DNA of 20,657 nucleotides from JAIRNF01 sp031550925. Its GTDB lineage: Bacteria; Bacteroidota; Bacteroidia; Bacteroidales; UBA932. The DNA lies in assembly GCA_031550925.1 (NCBI GenBank), contig JAVBOE010000123.1, positions 1 to 20,657 on the forward strand, read 5' to 3'. Of this stretch, positions 1-7,183 are shown in pieces (the stretch's first letter is position 1; each line of letters starts with the position of its first letter). The translations under genes were made by a program, and so were the position numbers. Under the pieces are notes generated by a model, which ran no database searches, had not been told where the DNA came from, and saw only the letters and a program-made list of their open reading frames with translations.

Positions 1-39
1 AACACGAGCAACAACACCGAAGGTCCGTCTGTTTGTCAT
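1..39 (-). CDS. Possible N-terminal fragment of an unidentified leftward gene (runs off the left edge)
   Basis: On the minus strand an ATG at 39-37 opens a frame of 13 codons (MTNRRTFGVVARV) that leaves the window. It is supported mainly by position: a minus-strand TAnnTTTG box lies at 83-76, giving a plausible leader of about 30 nt. The fragment is too short to assign to a family. Another start or frame remains possible. Confidence 0.3.
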   Translation of the reverse strand, partial: MTNRRTFGVVARV

Positions 40-75
40 CTAGCTCGTTGATATTCTTTAGGGTATAAAAGCCGA

Positions 76-83
76 CAAAGATA
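76..83 (-). promoter_or_regulatory. Candidate -7 promoter element (TATCTTTG), leftward
   Basis: Read on the minus strand this is TATCTTTG, an exact match to the Bacteroidota -7 consensus TAnnTTTG. It points towards the partial leftward frame that starts at 39. I do not see a convincing -33 element. Confidence 0.45.
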
Positions 84-212
84 CGAATTAAAGTTTATAC
101 TGCACAGTATCAAGATACATTGACTATGCGATTGTTAAACAAAATAAGCTCAATGAAATTATATTGTTGATTTTATAGCTGACAAAAATTATCTATTCCA
201 AAATCAATTTAT

Positions 213-220
213 TAGCTTTG
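213..220 (+). promoter_or_regulatory. Candidate -7 promoter element of thyA (TAGCTTTG)
   Basis: TAGCTTTG matches TAnnTTTG and ends 19 nt before the thyA ATG, so the leader would be very short. The bases immediately after it, TTTGTAAGCAT (217-227), recur exactly at the promoter of the CHAP gene (13371-13381). The rest of 40-239 holds no gene that I can see. Confidence 0.55.
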
Positions 221-239
221 TAAGCATAAGATTTTCGAT

Positions 240-1034
240 ATGCAACAATACAAAGACTTACTACGCACAATTTTAGAAAACGGCACACCTAAAGGCGACC
301 GTACAGGTACAGGGACTATCAGCATTTTCGGCTATCAGATGCGATTCGATCTTTCTAAAGGGTTTCCCATGCTTACCACCAAGAAGCTGCATCTTAAATC
401 AATAATTTACGAGCTGCTTTGGTTCTTGCAGGGTGATACGAACATAAAGTACCTGAACGATAATAAAGTTACCATCTGGGACGAATGGGCTGACAAAGAT
501 GGTGATTTAGGACATATCTACGGATATCAATGGCGATCGTGGCCAACGCCGGACGGAAAGCATATAGACCAGATCACGGAATTGGTAAAGTCGCTAAAAA
601 GCAATCCCGATTCTCGTAGGCATATTGTCAGCGCATGGAATGTAGGAGATATCCCCAATATGGCTTTGCCTCCCTGCCATGCGTTGTTTCAGCTATATGT
701 AGCAAATGGTAAGCTATCATGCCAGCTGTATCAGCGTAGTGCGGATGTTTTCTTGGGAGTACCCTTCAACATTGCATCATATGCGCTGCTTACGCTAATG
801 CTTGCACAAGTTACCGACCTACAGCCTGGGGAATTTATACACACATTAGGCGATGCGCACTTATACAGCAACCATATAGAGCAAGCGGAGCTGCAGCTAT
901 CGCGCGAGCCAAGAGCGCTACCAACAATGACGTTGAATCCGGCGGTAAAAGATATATTCGGTTTTAAGTACGAAGATTTTACATTAACAGGCTATGACCC
1001 GCATCCGGCAATAAAAGCACCGATATCGGTGTAA
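240..1034 (+). CDS. thyA: Thymidylate synthase ThyA
   Basis: Makes dTMP from dUMP using 5,10-methylenetetrahydrofolate, releasing dihydrofolate; cytosolic homodimer in the family. The protein is 264 residues, the same length as the Escherichia coli enzyme. Visible hallmarks are the phosphate-binding Arg21 in GDRTGTGT, the catalytic Cys146 in the PPCHALFQ segment, the QRSADVFLGVPFNIASYA nucleotide-binding stretch, and the C-terminal HPAIKAPISV. The start fits the promoter-like box 19 nt upstream. The folA gene follows after 117 bp in the same direction, which fits the need to reduce the dihydrofolate produced here. Confidence 0.97.
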   Translation: MQQYKDLLRTILENGTPKGDRTGTGTISIFGYQMRFDLSKGFPMLTTKKLHLKSIIYELLWFLQGDTNIKYLNDNKVTIWDEWADKDGDLGHIYGYQWRSWPTPDGKHIDQITELVKSLKSNPDSRRHIVSAWNVGDIPNMALPPCHALFQLYVANGKLSCQLYQRSADVFLGVPFNIASYALLTLMLAQVTDLQPGEFIHTLGDAHLYSNHIEQAELQLSREPRALPTMTLNPAVKDIFGFKYEDFTLTGYDPHPAIKAPISV

Positions 1035-1118
1035 TTATAATGTGTTAATTTGCTAATATGAAAATTTACTAATGTGTCAAATAGCAATACTAACACGAAC
1101 CTAGAGCCCCTTTGAGGC

Positions 1119-1146
1119 ATTAAACATTAATAATTAAACATTGATA
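1119..1146. repeat. Two tandem copies of a 14-bp AT-rich unit upstream of folA
   Basis: ATTAAACATTAATA (1119-1132) is followed at once by ATTAAACATTGATA (1133-1146), 13 of 14 bases identical. The array ends 5 bp before the folA start codon. The preceding stretch 1040-1096 is a degenerate, partly self-complementary run rich in GCTAAT/TTAAT words, with GTGTTA near one end and TAACAC near the other. Confidence 0.6.
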
Positions 1147-1151
1147 ATTGT

Positions 1152-1637
1152 ATGCTATCCATAATCGTTGCAGTTGCAGAAAATAACGTAATTGGTCATA
1201 ATAATAGCTTGATCTGGCATATTTCGGAAGATCTGAAATATTTTAAGCGCGTTACCTCAGGCCATACGGTTATTATGGGGCGTAAGACTTTCGAGTCTAT
1301 CGGTAAGCCTCTGCCAAATCGTACAAATATTGTTATTTCGAGAAACGCCGATTTTAAACCTAATGGTGTTATTGTTGTTTCATCATTAGAAGAAGCTGTT
1401 GCGAAAACGAATTCTGGCGAAGAAAGTTTTATTATCGGTGGTGGTTCTATCTATCGCGAAGCAATGGGTTTAGCGGATAAGCTGTATCTTACAAAAGTTC
1501 ATCATAGCTACGAAGGGGATACCTTTTTCCCTGAAATAGGTGATGAATGGAAAGAAATATCACGAGAAGATTTTGAGCGCGGAGAGAAGTTTGAATACCC
1601 GTTCTCTTTTATTGTGTACGAACGAAAAAATGAGTAA
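1152..1637 (+). CDS. folA: Dihydrofolate reductase
   Basis: Reduces dihydrofolate to tetrahydrofolate with NADPH, closing the cycle opened by ThyA upstream. The 161-residue length is typical of bacterial chromosomal enzymes (E. coli 159). Aligned by eye with the E. coli enzyme, Trp22 and the catalytic Asp27 are present, followed by the NADPH-binding VIMGRKTFESIGKPLPNRTN region and the later FIIGGGSIYREAM glycine-rich segment. The usually conserved Pro before Trp22 is Ile here (LIW). The last codons overlap the start of hydF by 8 bp (ATGAGTAA), suggesting cotranscription and possibly translational coupling. Confidence 0.96.
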   Translation: MLSIIVAVAENNVIGHNNSLIWHISEDLKYFKRVTSGHTVIMGRKTFESIGKPLPNRTNIVISRNADFKPNGVIVVSSLEEAVAKTNSGEESFIIGGGSIYREAMGLADKLYLTKVHHSYEGDTFFPEIGDEWKEISREDFERGEKFEYPFSFIVYERKNE

Positions 1638-2817
1638 GAGCAAGGCAGATAGTATTCATGTAGGAATATACGGGCGTAGAAATGTTGGTAAAAGTACGCT
1701 TATAAACGCTATTACCCGACAAGAGGTAGCTATTGTTTCGCCTGTTGCCGGAACTACTACAGACCCGGTAAAACGTTCGTTTGAACTGCTTGGGGTTGGG
1801 GCACTTGTTTTTATTGATACTGCGGGAATAGACGACACAAATGAGCTGGGAGAGCAACGTGTAAAGAAAACGCTCAACAGTATTCAGCAGGTTGATATTG
1901 CCGTATTAGTTCTTACTTCTCCACAAGAAACCTTGGATAAAGACGAGCAGCAGCTTATTAGAGAATTTGAGCAGCTAAACACTCCTTATATCATTGTTTA
2001 TAACCAAAGAGAAAAGGACGAGTCTCTGTTAGAGATAGGTAAAACATACATTTTGCTCAATGCAAAAACAGGAGAAGGAATAGACTCTTTACTTGACGAA
2101 ATAAGCAAACTTGCGAAACCATTACAGCAAAAAACATCGTTGCTTGGTGATATTATCAATACTGGCGACATCGTTCTACTCATTACCCCCATTGACAGCG
2201 AGGCACCTGAAGGCAGACTTATTCTTCCGCAAGTAAATGCTATTCGTGATATTATAGACAACAATGCTGTTGCCATTGTAATGAAAGAAAATGAAGTTGA
2301 GCATTTTCTTTCAACCTCGGGAGTTAAGCCGACATTAGCCATTACCGACAGTCAGCTGTTTAAAGAGGCAGATCGGTTAATTCCAAGCGATATTCCGCTA
2401 ACTTCATTCAGCATACTACTAGCTCGACAAAAAGGTAATTTCAACGCTTTTCTAAAAGGAACTCCGCATATCTCTTCTTTAAAAGACGGAGACAGAATAC
2501 TTATGCTTGAATCGTGTTCGCATCAGACATCATGCGAGGATATTGGCCGTGTAAAAATTCCGAACTGGATGCAAACATTCACGGGTAAGAAATTGTTGTT
2601 TGATATAGTAAGCAGGTTAGATGCTATTAGTAGACCTGTTACAGATTATGCTTTAGTCGTTCAATGTGGCGGATGCATGGTTACGCGCAAGCAGCTCATC
2701 AATCGGTTACAGCCTTTTATTGATGCGGGTATTCCTGTAACAAACTACGGATTGGCAATAGCCTATACACAAGGAATATTTGACAGAGCAACACAACCAT
2801 TCAAGAGAATTATATAA
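1630..2817 (+). CDS. hydF: [FeFe]-hydrogenase H-cluster maturation GTPase HydF
   Basis: HydF is the GTPase scaffold on which the 2Fe subcluster of [FeFe] hydrogenase is assembled with the radical-SAM enzymes HydE and HydG. I chose ATG 1630 (MSKSKADSIHVGIYG, 395 residues) because the longer frame from 1540 lies inside folA. Visible parts are the Walker A motif GRRNVGKST near the N-terminus, the switch-like AGTTTDPV, the DTAGIDD G3 motif, and the C-terminal iron-sulfur domain with Cys296-Ser-His298 and Cys346-Gly-Gly-Cys349. The family motif is CxH-x(46-53)-HCxxC; here the second His is Gln345, while the 46-residue spacing is kept. No hydE, hydG or hydrogenase gene lies in the window. The start overlaps folA by 8 bp. 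Confidence 0.93.
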   Translation: MSKSKADSIHVGIYGRRNVGKSTLINAITRQEVAIVSPVAGTTTDPVKRSFELLGVGALVFIDTAGIDDTNELGEQRVKKTLNSIQQVDIAVLVLTSPQETLDKDEQQLIREFEQLNTPYIIVYNQREKDESLLEIGKTYILLNAKTGEGIDSLLDEISKLAKPLQQKTSLLGDIINTGDIVLLITPIDSEAPEGRLILPQVNAIRDIIDNNAVAIVMKENEVEHFLSTSGVKPTLAITDSQLFKEADRLIPSDIPLTSFSILLARQKGNFNAFLKGTPHISSLKDGDRILMLESCSHQTSCEDIGRVKIPNWMQTFTGKKLLFDIVSRLDAISRPVTDYALVVQCGGCMVTRKQLINRLQPFIDAGIPVTNYGLAIAYTQGIFDRATQPFKRII

Positions 2818-2835
2818 ATCCTAAACAGTAATACA

Positions 2836-4110
2836 ATGAATAGCTTATTTCTCACCACCATGTCTGCTCCTATTACTAAGTGGGATGATTTTTTGAAAAA
2901 ATGGATGGAGAGTATTGGCATAAATGAAGGCTGGTCTTCATTTCTTGCTAACCTTTGTTGGACTGCAGCACTTTCCCTTCTTTGTTGGATTGTGTATCAT
3001 CTTTTAATTAAGCTTATCAATGTCTTTATAAGTAAGATACAGAATAATACAGTACAAGTACTAAAGTCGAAAAAGTTCTTTAAGCGTTTGTGCTTAATTA
3101 TTCCTCTTGTAATTATTAATGCCACCTATGCCGATCTATGGACAGATTATCCTACTCTACTAAAATGGCTGGATAAGCTTCTTAGCCTCACGTATCTTGT
3201 AAACATCATTCTTATTCTTAGCTCTATTGGTAAGACCGTTGTCGAGTTATTCCAATATGCCGAAACGGGAAGGCAGAAACCAATAAAATCGTTGGTACAG
3301 TTTATTATGATAATTGTATATTTTATTAGTGCAATTATTGCTATTTCTATTCTGTATGGTGTTGCTCCCGGCGGATTGCTTACCGGTTTGGGAGCCGCTT
3401 CGGCAGTGCTTATGTTGATTTTTAAAGACAGCATTTTAGGATTGGTTTCGGGTATTCAGCTATCACTAAATAATATGGTTGCGATTGGCGACTGGATTGT
3501 TCTTCCGAAATACAGTACCGACGGAGAAGTTATAGATATTACGTTAACCACCGTAAAAGTTCAGAATTGGGATAACACGATTTCCACTATCCCCACCTAC
3601 GTACTTACAAGCGATGTAGTGATTAACTGGCGAGGAATGAGCGAATCGGGCGGTCGCCGCATTTCCCGCTCAATCAACATCAATATGAAAAGCATAAAGT
3701 TCTGCTCTGATGAAATGCTGGAAAAGTTTAAGAAAATTGCGCTAGTAAAAGATTATATTGAAAAAACAGAAAAAGAGCAGGCTGTTTACAACAACGAACA
3801 TAAAATTGATACATCGGTTACAGGTAACGGGAGGCAGCAAACCAATATCGGCATATTCAGAGCGTATATGACGGCTTACCTAAAAAGCCTCCCTACGCTG
3901 AATAAAGACATGACGCTTATGGTTCGCCAAATGCCACCAACAGATATAGGGCTACCCCTTCAGGTATATTGCTTTACCGCAACTACAGCATGGGTTCTTT
4001 ATGAGCAAATTCAATCTGATATTTTCGACCATTTTTTAGGTATTCTTCCCTATTTTGAATTAAGCGTATATCAGAATATAACCGAAATAGGTATTACTAA
4101 CCATTCGTAG
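2836..4110 (+). CDS. MscS-family mechanosensitive channel, YbdG/MscM-like
   Basis: Inner-membrane channel expected to open under membrane tension or osmotic downshift. The 424-residue protein has several hydrophobic segments: about 38-65, 85-100, 120-138 and 155-175, then the pore-lining helix with LLTGLGAASAVLMLIFKDSI. The MscS beta domain follows with NNMVAIGDWIVLP and TTVKVQNWDNTISTIPTYV. The late VRQMPPTDIGLPLQVYCF stretch resembles the E. coli YbdG (MscM) subgroup rather than the short MscS type. It starts 18 bp after hydF and probably shares its transcript. Met9 is an alternative start. Confidence 0.9.
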   Translation: MNSLFLTTMSAPITKWDDFLKKWMESIGINEGWSSFLANLCWTAALSLLCWIVYHLLIKLINVFISKIQNNTVQVLKSKKFFKRLCLIIPLVIINATYADLWTDYPTLLKWLDKLLSLTYLVNIILILSSIGKTVVELFQYAETGRQKPIKSLVQFIMIIVYFISAIIAISILYGVAPGGLLTGLGAASAVLMLIFKDSILGLVSGIQLSLNNMVAIGDWIVLPKYSTDGEVIDITLTTVKVQNWDNTISTIPTYVLTSDVVINWRGMSESGGRRISRSININMKSIKFCSDEMLEKFKKIALVKDYIEKTEKEQAVYNNEHKIDTSVTGNGRQQTNIGIFRAYMTAYLKSLPTLNKDMTLMVRQMPPTDIGLPLQVYCFTATTAWVLYEQIQSDIFDHFLGILPYFELSVYQNITEIGITNHS

Positions 4111-4123
4111 CTTTCTGCATGTT

Positions 4124-4191
4124 ACCCCTAAATCCCCTAAAGGGGACTTTTACCGCACAGCCCAAAAGTCCCCTTTAGGGGATTTAGGGGT
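4124..4191. repeat. Perfect inverted repeat with 28-bp arms (CCCCTAAAT-type palindrome)
   Basis: Arms 4124-4151 and 4164-4191 are exact reverse complements over 28 bp, separated by a 12-bp loop. Each arm contains an inner CCCC-TAAA-GGGG dyad (4134-4145) or its complement (4170-4181), so branched folding is possible. It lies 13 bp after the channel gene and 29 bp before the ricT promoter box. It could act as a bidirectional transcription stop, but the perfection and the GC-rich core amid AT-rich DNA look more like a dispersed palindromic element. Confidence 0.9.
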
Positions 4192-4220
4192 GAATAACAA
4201 GCGTGTTTCTTTCTTTTTTA

Positions 4221-4228
4221 TAACTTTG
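4221..4228 (+). promoter_or_regulatory. Candidate -7 promoter element of the ricT-gldH block (TAACTTTG)
   Basis: TAACTTTG matches TAnnTTTG and is followed by TAAG, as at the thyA promoter. The leader to the ricT start would be about 55-60 nt. A TTTCTTTC tract lies upstream but there is no clear TTG at -33. Confidence 0.6.
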
Positions 4229-4291
4229 TAAGTTAATTGCCCTAAAAAGCATTTCGAATTATTTATAATTCGCACATAATTAAGCACATAT

Positions 4292-5629
4292 ATGACTATA
4301 GATAAAAACAACATACTATACGTTTCGCGAGGTTGTAAAGTTCAAAAAGACGAACACGGAGAACTTTATGCCAAATCGATTAAGGGTTGCCATAAGCTGG
4401 ACGTTTATAACTGGCTACAGAATATTCCTGCCGATGCTGGCTACGATATCTTCGAAGTAAAATTCAAAAATACTCGCAAAGGCTATTTTAAAAACGTAAA
4501 TAATCTCAGCCTTAGAGTTGGTGATATTATTGCCGTCGAGTCTTCTCCAGGGCACGATACCGGTATCGTTTCTCTTGATGGACCACTTGTTGCACTGCAG
4601 ATAAAACGGCATAATATAGACGCTTCACGCTACGAGTTTAAGCGCATATACCGTAAGGCGAAATCGGCAGATATTGAAAAGTGGCAGGAGGCCGTTAGCC
4701 TTGAGCATTCTACAATGATTAAAACTCGCCAGATTGTTAACAAAATGGGGCTTAACATGAAGATTGGCGATGTAGAATACCAGGGCGATAGAACTAAGGC
4801 CATCTTTTACTACATAGCCGACGAACGTGTTGACTTTCGTGAGCTGATAAAAGTTCTGGCCGATGAGTTTAAAATCCGTATAGAAATGAAGCAAATCGGG
4901 GCAAGACAAGAAGCCGGACTTATCGGTGGTATTGGCCCTTGTGGTCGTGAGCTTTGCTGTGCACAGTGGATGTGCAACTTTGTATCGGTAACAACTGGTG
5001 CAGCTCGTTATCAGGATATTTCTTTAAGCCCTCAGAAGCTGGCAGGTCAGTGCAGTAAGCTTAAATGCTGTCTGAACTTTGAGGTAGATGTTTATATTGA
5101 CGCGCAAAAGCAAATGCCACATATCCACGGTCCGTTAGATACGGTAAATGGTCCGTTATTTCACATGAAAACCGATGTTCTTAAAAAGCTGATGTGGTTC
5201 AGCTACGATAAAGATTCGCCTGCAAACTTTATTGTTCTTTCGACTGATAGGGTTCGTGAGCTGATTCGCCTTAACAAGAAAAACATCAAGATTGAAAACA
5301 TTGAGGCCATAACAGAAAATACCGAAAAGCCAGCCTCTGACTTTAAGAGCGCGGTTGGAGAAGACAGTATAACTCGCTTTGACGACAAGAAGAAAAAGAA
5401 AAGAAGCAGAAACACTAATCGCAAGGATGATAGAAAAGCAGACGATAAAAAAGCAGAGGTAAAGAACAACAACGAGAATAACAGTAACAACGGCAACAAG
5501 AATAATCAGCAAGAGAATAAGGCAAACCAACAAAACGGTATCAAAAAAGAAGGAGGTTCTTCTCGTAATCACAAAAGAAGACACCACGGTAAACCAAAAG
5601 AAAAAAAGAACGATGAATCGGCTAAGTAG
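4292..5629 (+). CDS. ricT: RicT/YaaT-type PSP1-domain iron-sulfur protein
   Basis: Member of the PSP1/YaaT family. In Bacillus subtilis, RicT works with RicA and RicF in an Fe-S-containing complex that affects RNA processing and development; the role in Bacteroidota is not shown by the sequence. The conserved core spans roughly residues 40-270, with the clustered cysteines typical of the family: Cys217, 222, 223 and 228 (GPCGRELCCAQWMC) and Cys254, 259 and 260 (GQCSKLKCC). From about residue 365 to 445 there is a low-complexity Lys/Asn/Asp/Gln-rich tail, probably disordered and possibly nucleic-acid binding. Its last 17 bp overlap the gldH start. It has its own promoter-like box. Confidence 0.88.
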   Translation: MTIDKNNILYVSRGCKVQKDEHGELYAKSIKGCHKLDVYNWLQNIPADAGYDIFEVKFKNTRKGYFKNVNNLSLRVGDIIAVESSPGHDTGIVSLDGPLVALQIKRHNIDASRYEFKRIYRKAKSADIEKWQEAVSLEHSTMIKTRQIVNKMGLNMKIGDVEYQGDRTKAIFYYIADERVDFRELIKVLADEFKIRIEMKQIGARQEAGLIGGIGPCGRELCCAQWMCNFVSVTTGAARYQDISLSPQKLAGQCSKLKCCLNFEVDVYIDAQKQMPHIHGPLDTVNGPLFHMKTDVLKKLMWFSYDKDSPANFIVLSTDRVRELIRLNKKNIKIENIEAITENTEKPASDFKSAVGEDSITRFDDKKKKKRSRNTNRKDDRKADDKKAEVKNNNENNSNNGNKNNQQENKANQQNGIKKEGGSSRNHKRRHHGKPKEKKNDESAK

Positions 5630-6116
5630 CGCTATTATGTTAGGTTTTTTTATTTTGTTGTTTGCCGCTTGTGATTACAATCCCGTCTTTCAGCAAAGCA
5701 AATCCATTCCAAACGACTATTGGAATAAAGACAGCACTGTAAGCATAAACGTTCCGGTTATTGATACCATCAGCTATCACGATATTTTTATTGATGTGCG
5801 TAACCTTAACAGCTATCCCTACTCTAATCTTTATCTTTTTGTGAACGTTGTTGCCCCCAATGGCGATAACGTGACCGATACTCTCGAATATCGTTTAGCC
5901 GATGATTATGGGGCTTGGTTAGGCAATAAATCATCGCGTATATGGGATTGCAAGTTGCCGTTTAGATCAATGGTTAAATTTGCGCAAGAAGGTAGCTACA
6001 CGTTCAACATAAAGCAAGGTATGCGTAATGATGAGCTTGAGGGGATATCGGATGTAGGCCTAACCATAGAGCTAACTCCGGAAGAATACTTAAGCACTAC
6101 TCCAAACAATCAATAG
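5613..6116 (+). CDS. gldH: GldH-type gliding-motility lipoprotein
   Basis: Lipoprotein of 167 residues with a type II signal peptide: a hydrophobic stretch at residues 7-19 and lipobox LFAAC, giving lipidated Cys20. The body (YNPVFQQSKSIPNDYW, FIDVRNLNSYPYSNLYLFV, DYGAWLGNKSSRIWDC) resembles GldH. That protein is needed for gliding in Flavobacterium johnsoniae, but its homologues are widespread in non-gliding Bacteroidota, so motility should not be inferred. It probably sits on the periplasmic side of a membrane. The start overlaps ricT by 17 bp, and the ricT-gldH order is one I recall as common in the phylum. Confidence 0.88.
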   Translation: MNRLSSAIMLGFFILLFAACDYNPVFQQSKSIPNDYWNKDSTVSINVPVIDTISYHDIFIDVRNLNSYPYSNLYLFVNVVAPNGDNVTDTLEYRLADDYGAWLGNKSSRIWDCKLPFRSMVKFAQEGSYTFNIKQGMRNDELEGISDVGLTIELTPEEYLSTTPNNQ

Positions 6117-6143
6117 TAACACTATTCTAAGCGTTCAAATTAA

Positions 6144-6860
6144 GTGGGAAAAGATAAGCATAAACGATTTCTCGAGAACCAACAGTTTACCCTCTTACAT
6201 CAACCTACGTTTGAAGAGGTTTTCAATAAAGATTATCATCTAAAAGGACAGTGGCACGATAAGTTCTTTCGTAACACCAACCCTATCGTATTGGAGCTGG
6301 GCTGCGGAAAAGGAGAGTATACTGTTGCACTTGCACGTATGTTTCCCGAAAAGAATTTTATCGGTATAGACATTAAAGGTGCTCGCATGTGGCGCGGTGC
6401 AAAAACAGCAACCCAAGAACAGCTGCCTAATGTAGCCTTTGTAAGAACCCGCATAGAATTTATTCGTTCTATTTTTGGAGAAAACGAAGTAAGCGAGATA
6501 TGGATTACTTTTCCCGATCCGCAAATGAAGAGCAACCGTCGTAAGAAGCGCCTTACTGCAGCAGGCTTTTTAAACAACTACCGTACTTTTTTACAGCCAG
6601 ACGGTATTGTACACCTAAAAACCGATAGTCAATTTCTGCACGAGTTTACCAAATGTATTATCGCAGAGAATAAGCTGAACCAAATCGTTGCTAACAAGGA
6701 TATATACGGCACAGGCTTTGCCGATGAACTGCTATCGATAAAAACTGCCTACGAAAAAGAATTTTTAAGTCAGGGATTACCCATAACCTATTTAAAATTC
6801 AACATTAATGGCACAGAGCCAATCAAAGACCCCGAATCCTTCGACCCTGACCTTCTTTGA
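6144..6860 (+). CDS. trmB: tRNA (guanine-N7-)-methyltransferase TrmB
   Basis: Methylates N7 of guanine 46 in the tRNA variable loop using S-adenosylmethionine. The 238-residue protein shows the SAM-binding motif ELGCGKGEYT (51-60), the acidic residue at the end of the second strand (GIDIKGARMW, Asp76), and the family signature FPDPQMKSNRRKKRL (123-137). The start codon is GTG, 27 bp after gldH; no upstream in-frame ATG fits better. Its last 53 bp overlap the following Atl gene in another frame. Confidence 0.94.
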   Translation: MGKDKHKRFLENQQFTLLHQPTFEEVFNKDYHLKGQWHDKFFRNTNPIVLELGCGKGEYTVALARMFPEKNFIGIDIKGARMWRGAKTATQEQLPNVAFVRTRIEFIRSIFGENEVSEIWITFPDPQMKSNRRKKRLTAAGFLNNYRTFLQPDGIVHLKTDSQFLHEFTKCIIAENKLNQIVANKDIYGTGFADELLSIKTAYEKEFLSQGLPITYLKFNINGTEPIKDPESFDPDLL

Positions 6861-7179
6861 GCAGGCTTATGAAGTTGTTAAGCTGATTCCATATGGGCGT
6901 GTTACCAGCTATGGTGCCATTGCACGCGCACTGGGTTCGGCACAATCTTCTCGTATGGTTGGCTGGGCAATGAATGTGTGTCATGAACACATACAAAATA
7001 TCCCTGCACATCGAGTTGTAAACCACAGCGGGCTGCTAACAGGTCAACATCATTTCGGTACACCCAATGTTATGCAAACGTTGTTAGAGAACGAAGGCGT
7101 AAAGGTTAAGAATAATAAGGTGGTAGATTTTAAGAAGGTGTTTTGGGATCCAATGCAAGAGCTAACGAAGGATTTATAG
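6808..7179 (+). CDS. Alkyltransferase-like protein (MGMT family, no catalytic Cys)
   Basis: Short 123-residue protein of the O6-alkylguanine-DNA methyltransferase DNA-binding fold: VVKLIPYGRVTSYGAIARALG (22-42, helix-turn-helix region with the base-flipping Tyr) and SSRMVGWAMN. The catalytic PCHRV motif reads PAHRV, with Ala67 in place of Cys, so it cannot accept an alkyl group. This is the hallmark of Atl proteins, which bind O6-alkylguanine and pass lesions to nucleotide excision repair. The first ATG lies 53 bp inside trmB. No later ATG is available before the conserved core, so this overlap is probably real and implies cotranscription with trmB. Confidence 0.88.
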   Translation: MAQSQSKTPNPSTLTFFEQAYEVVKLIPYGRVTSYGAIARALGSAQSSRMVGWAMNVCHEHIQNIPAHRVVNHSGLLTGQHHFGTPNVMQTLLENEGVKVKNNKVVDFKKVFWDPMQELTKDL

Positions 7180-7183
7180 AACT

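Noticed and set aside
1540..1629. N-terminal extension of HydF from the ATG at 1540
   Set aside because: These 30 codons lie within the folA coding region in another frame and do not resemble the HydF start; the overlap-type ATG at 1630 gives the expected N-terminus before the Walker A motif.
4124..4191. CRISPR or tandem repeat interpretation of the CCCCTAAAT repeats
   Set aside because: There is only one palindromic pair, with no regularly spaced repeat-spacer units.
5156..5587. A 143-codon hydrophobic minus-strand frame opposite ricT
   Set aside because: It is the antisense of the Lys/Asn-rich tail: AAG/AAC-rich codons read backwards give Leu/Val/Phe. No promoter or start context supports it.
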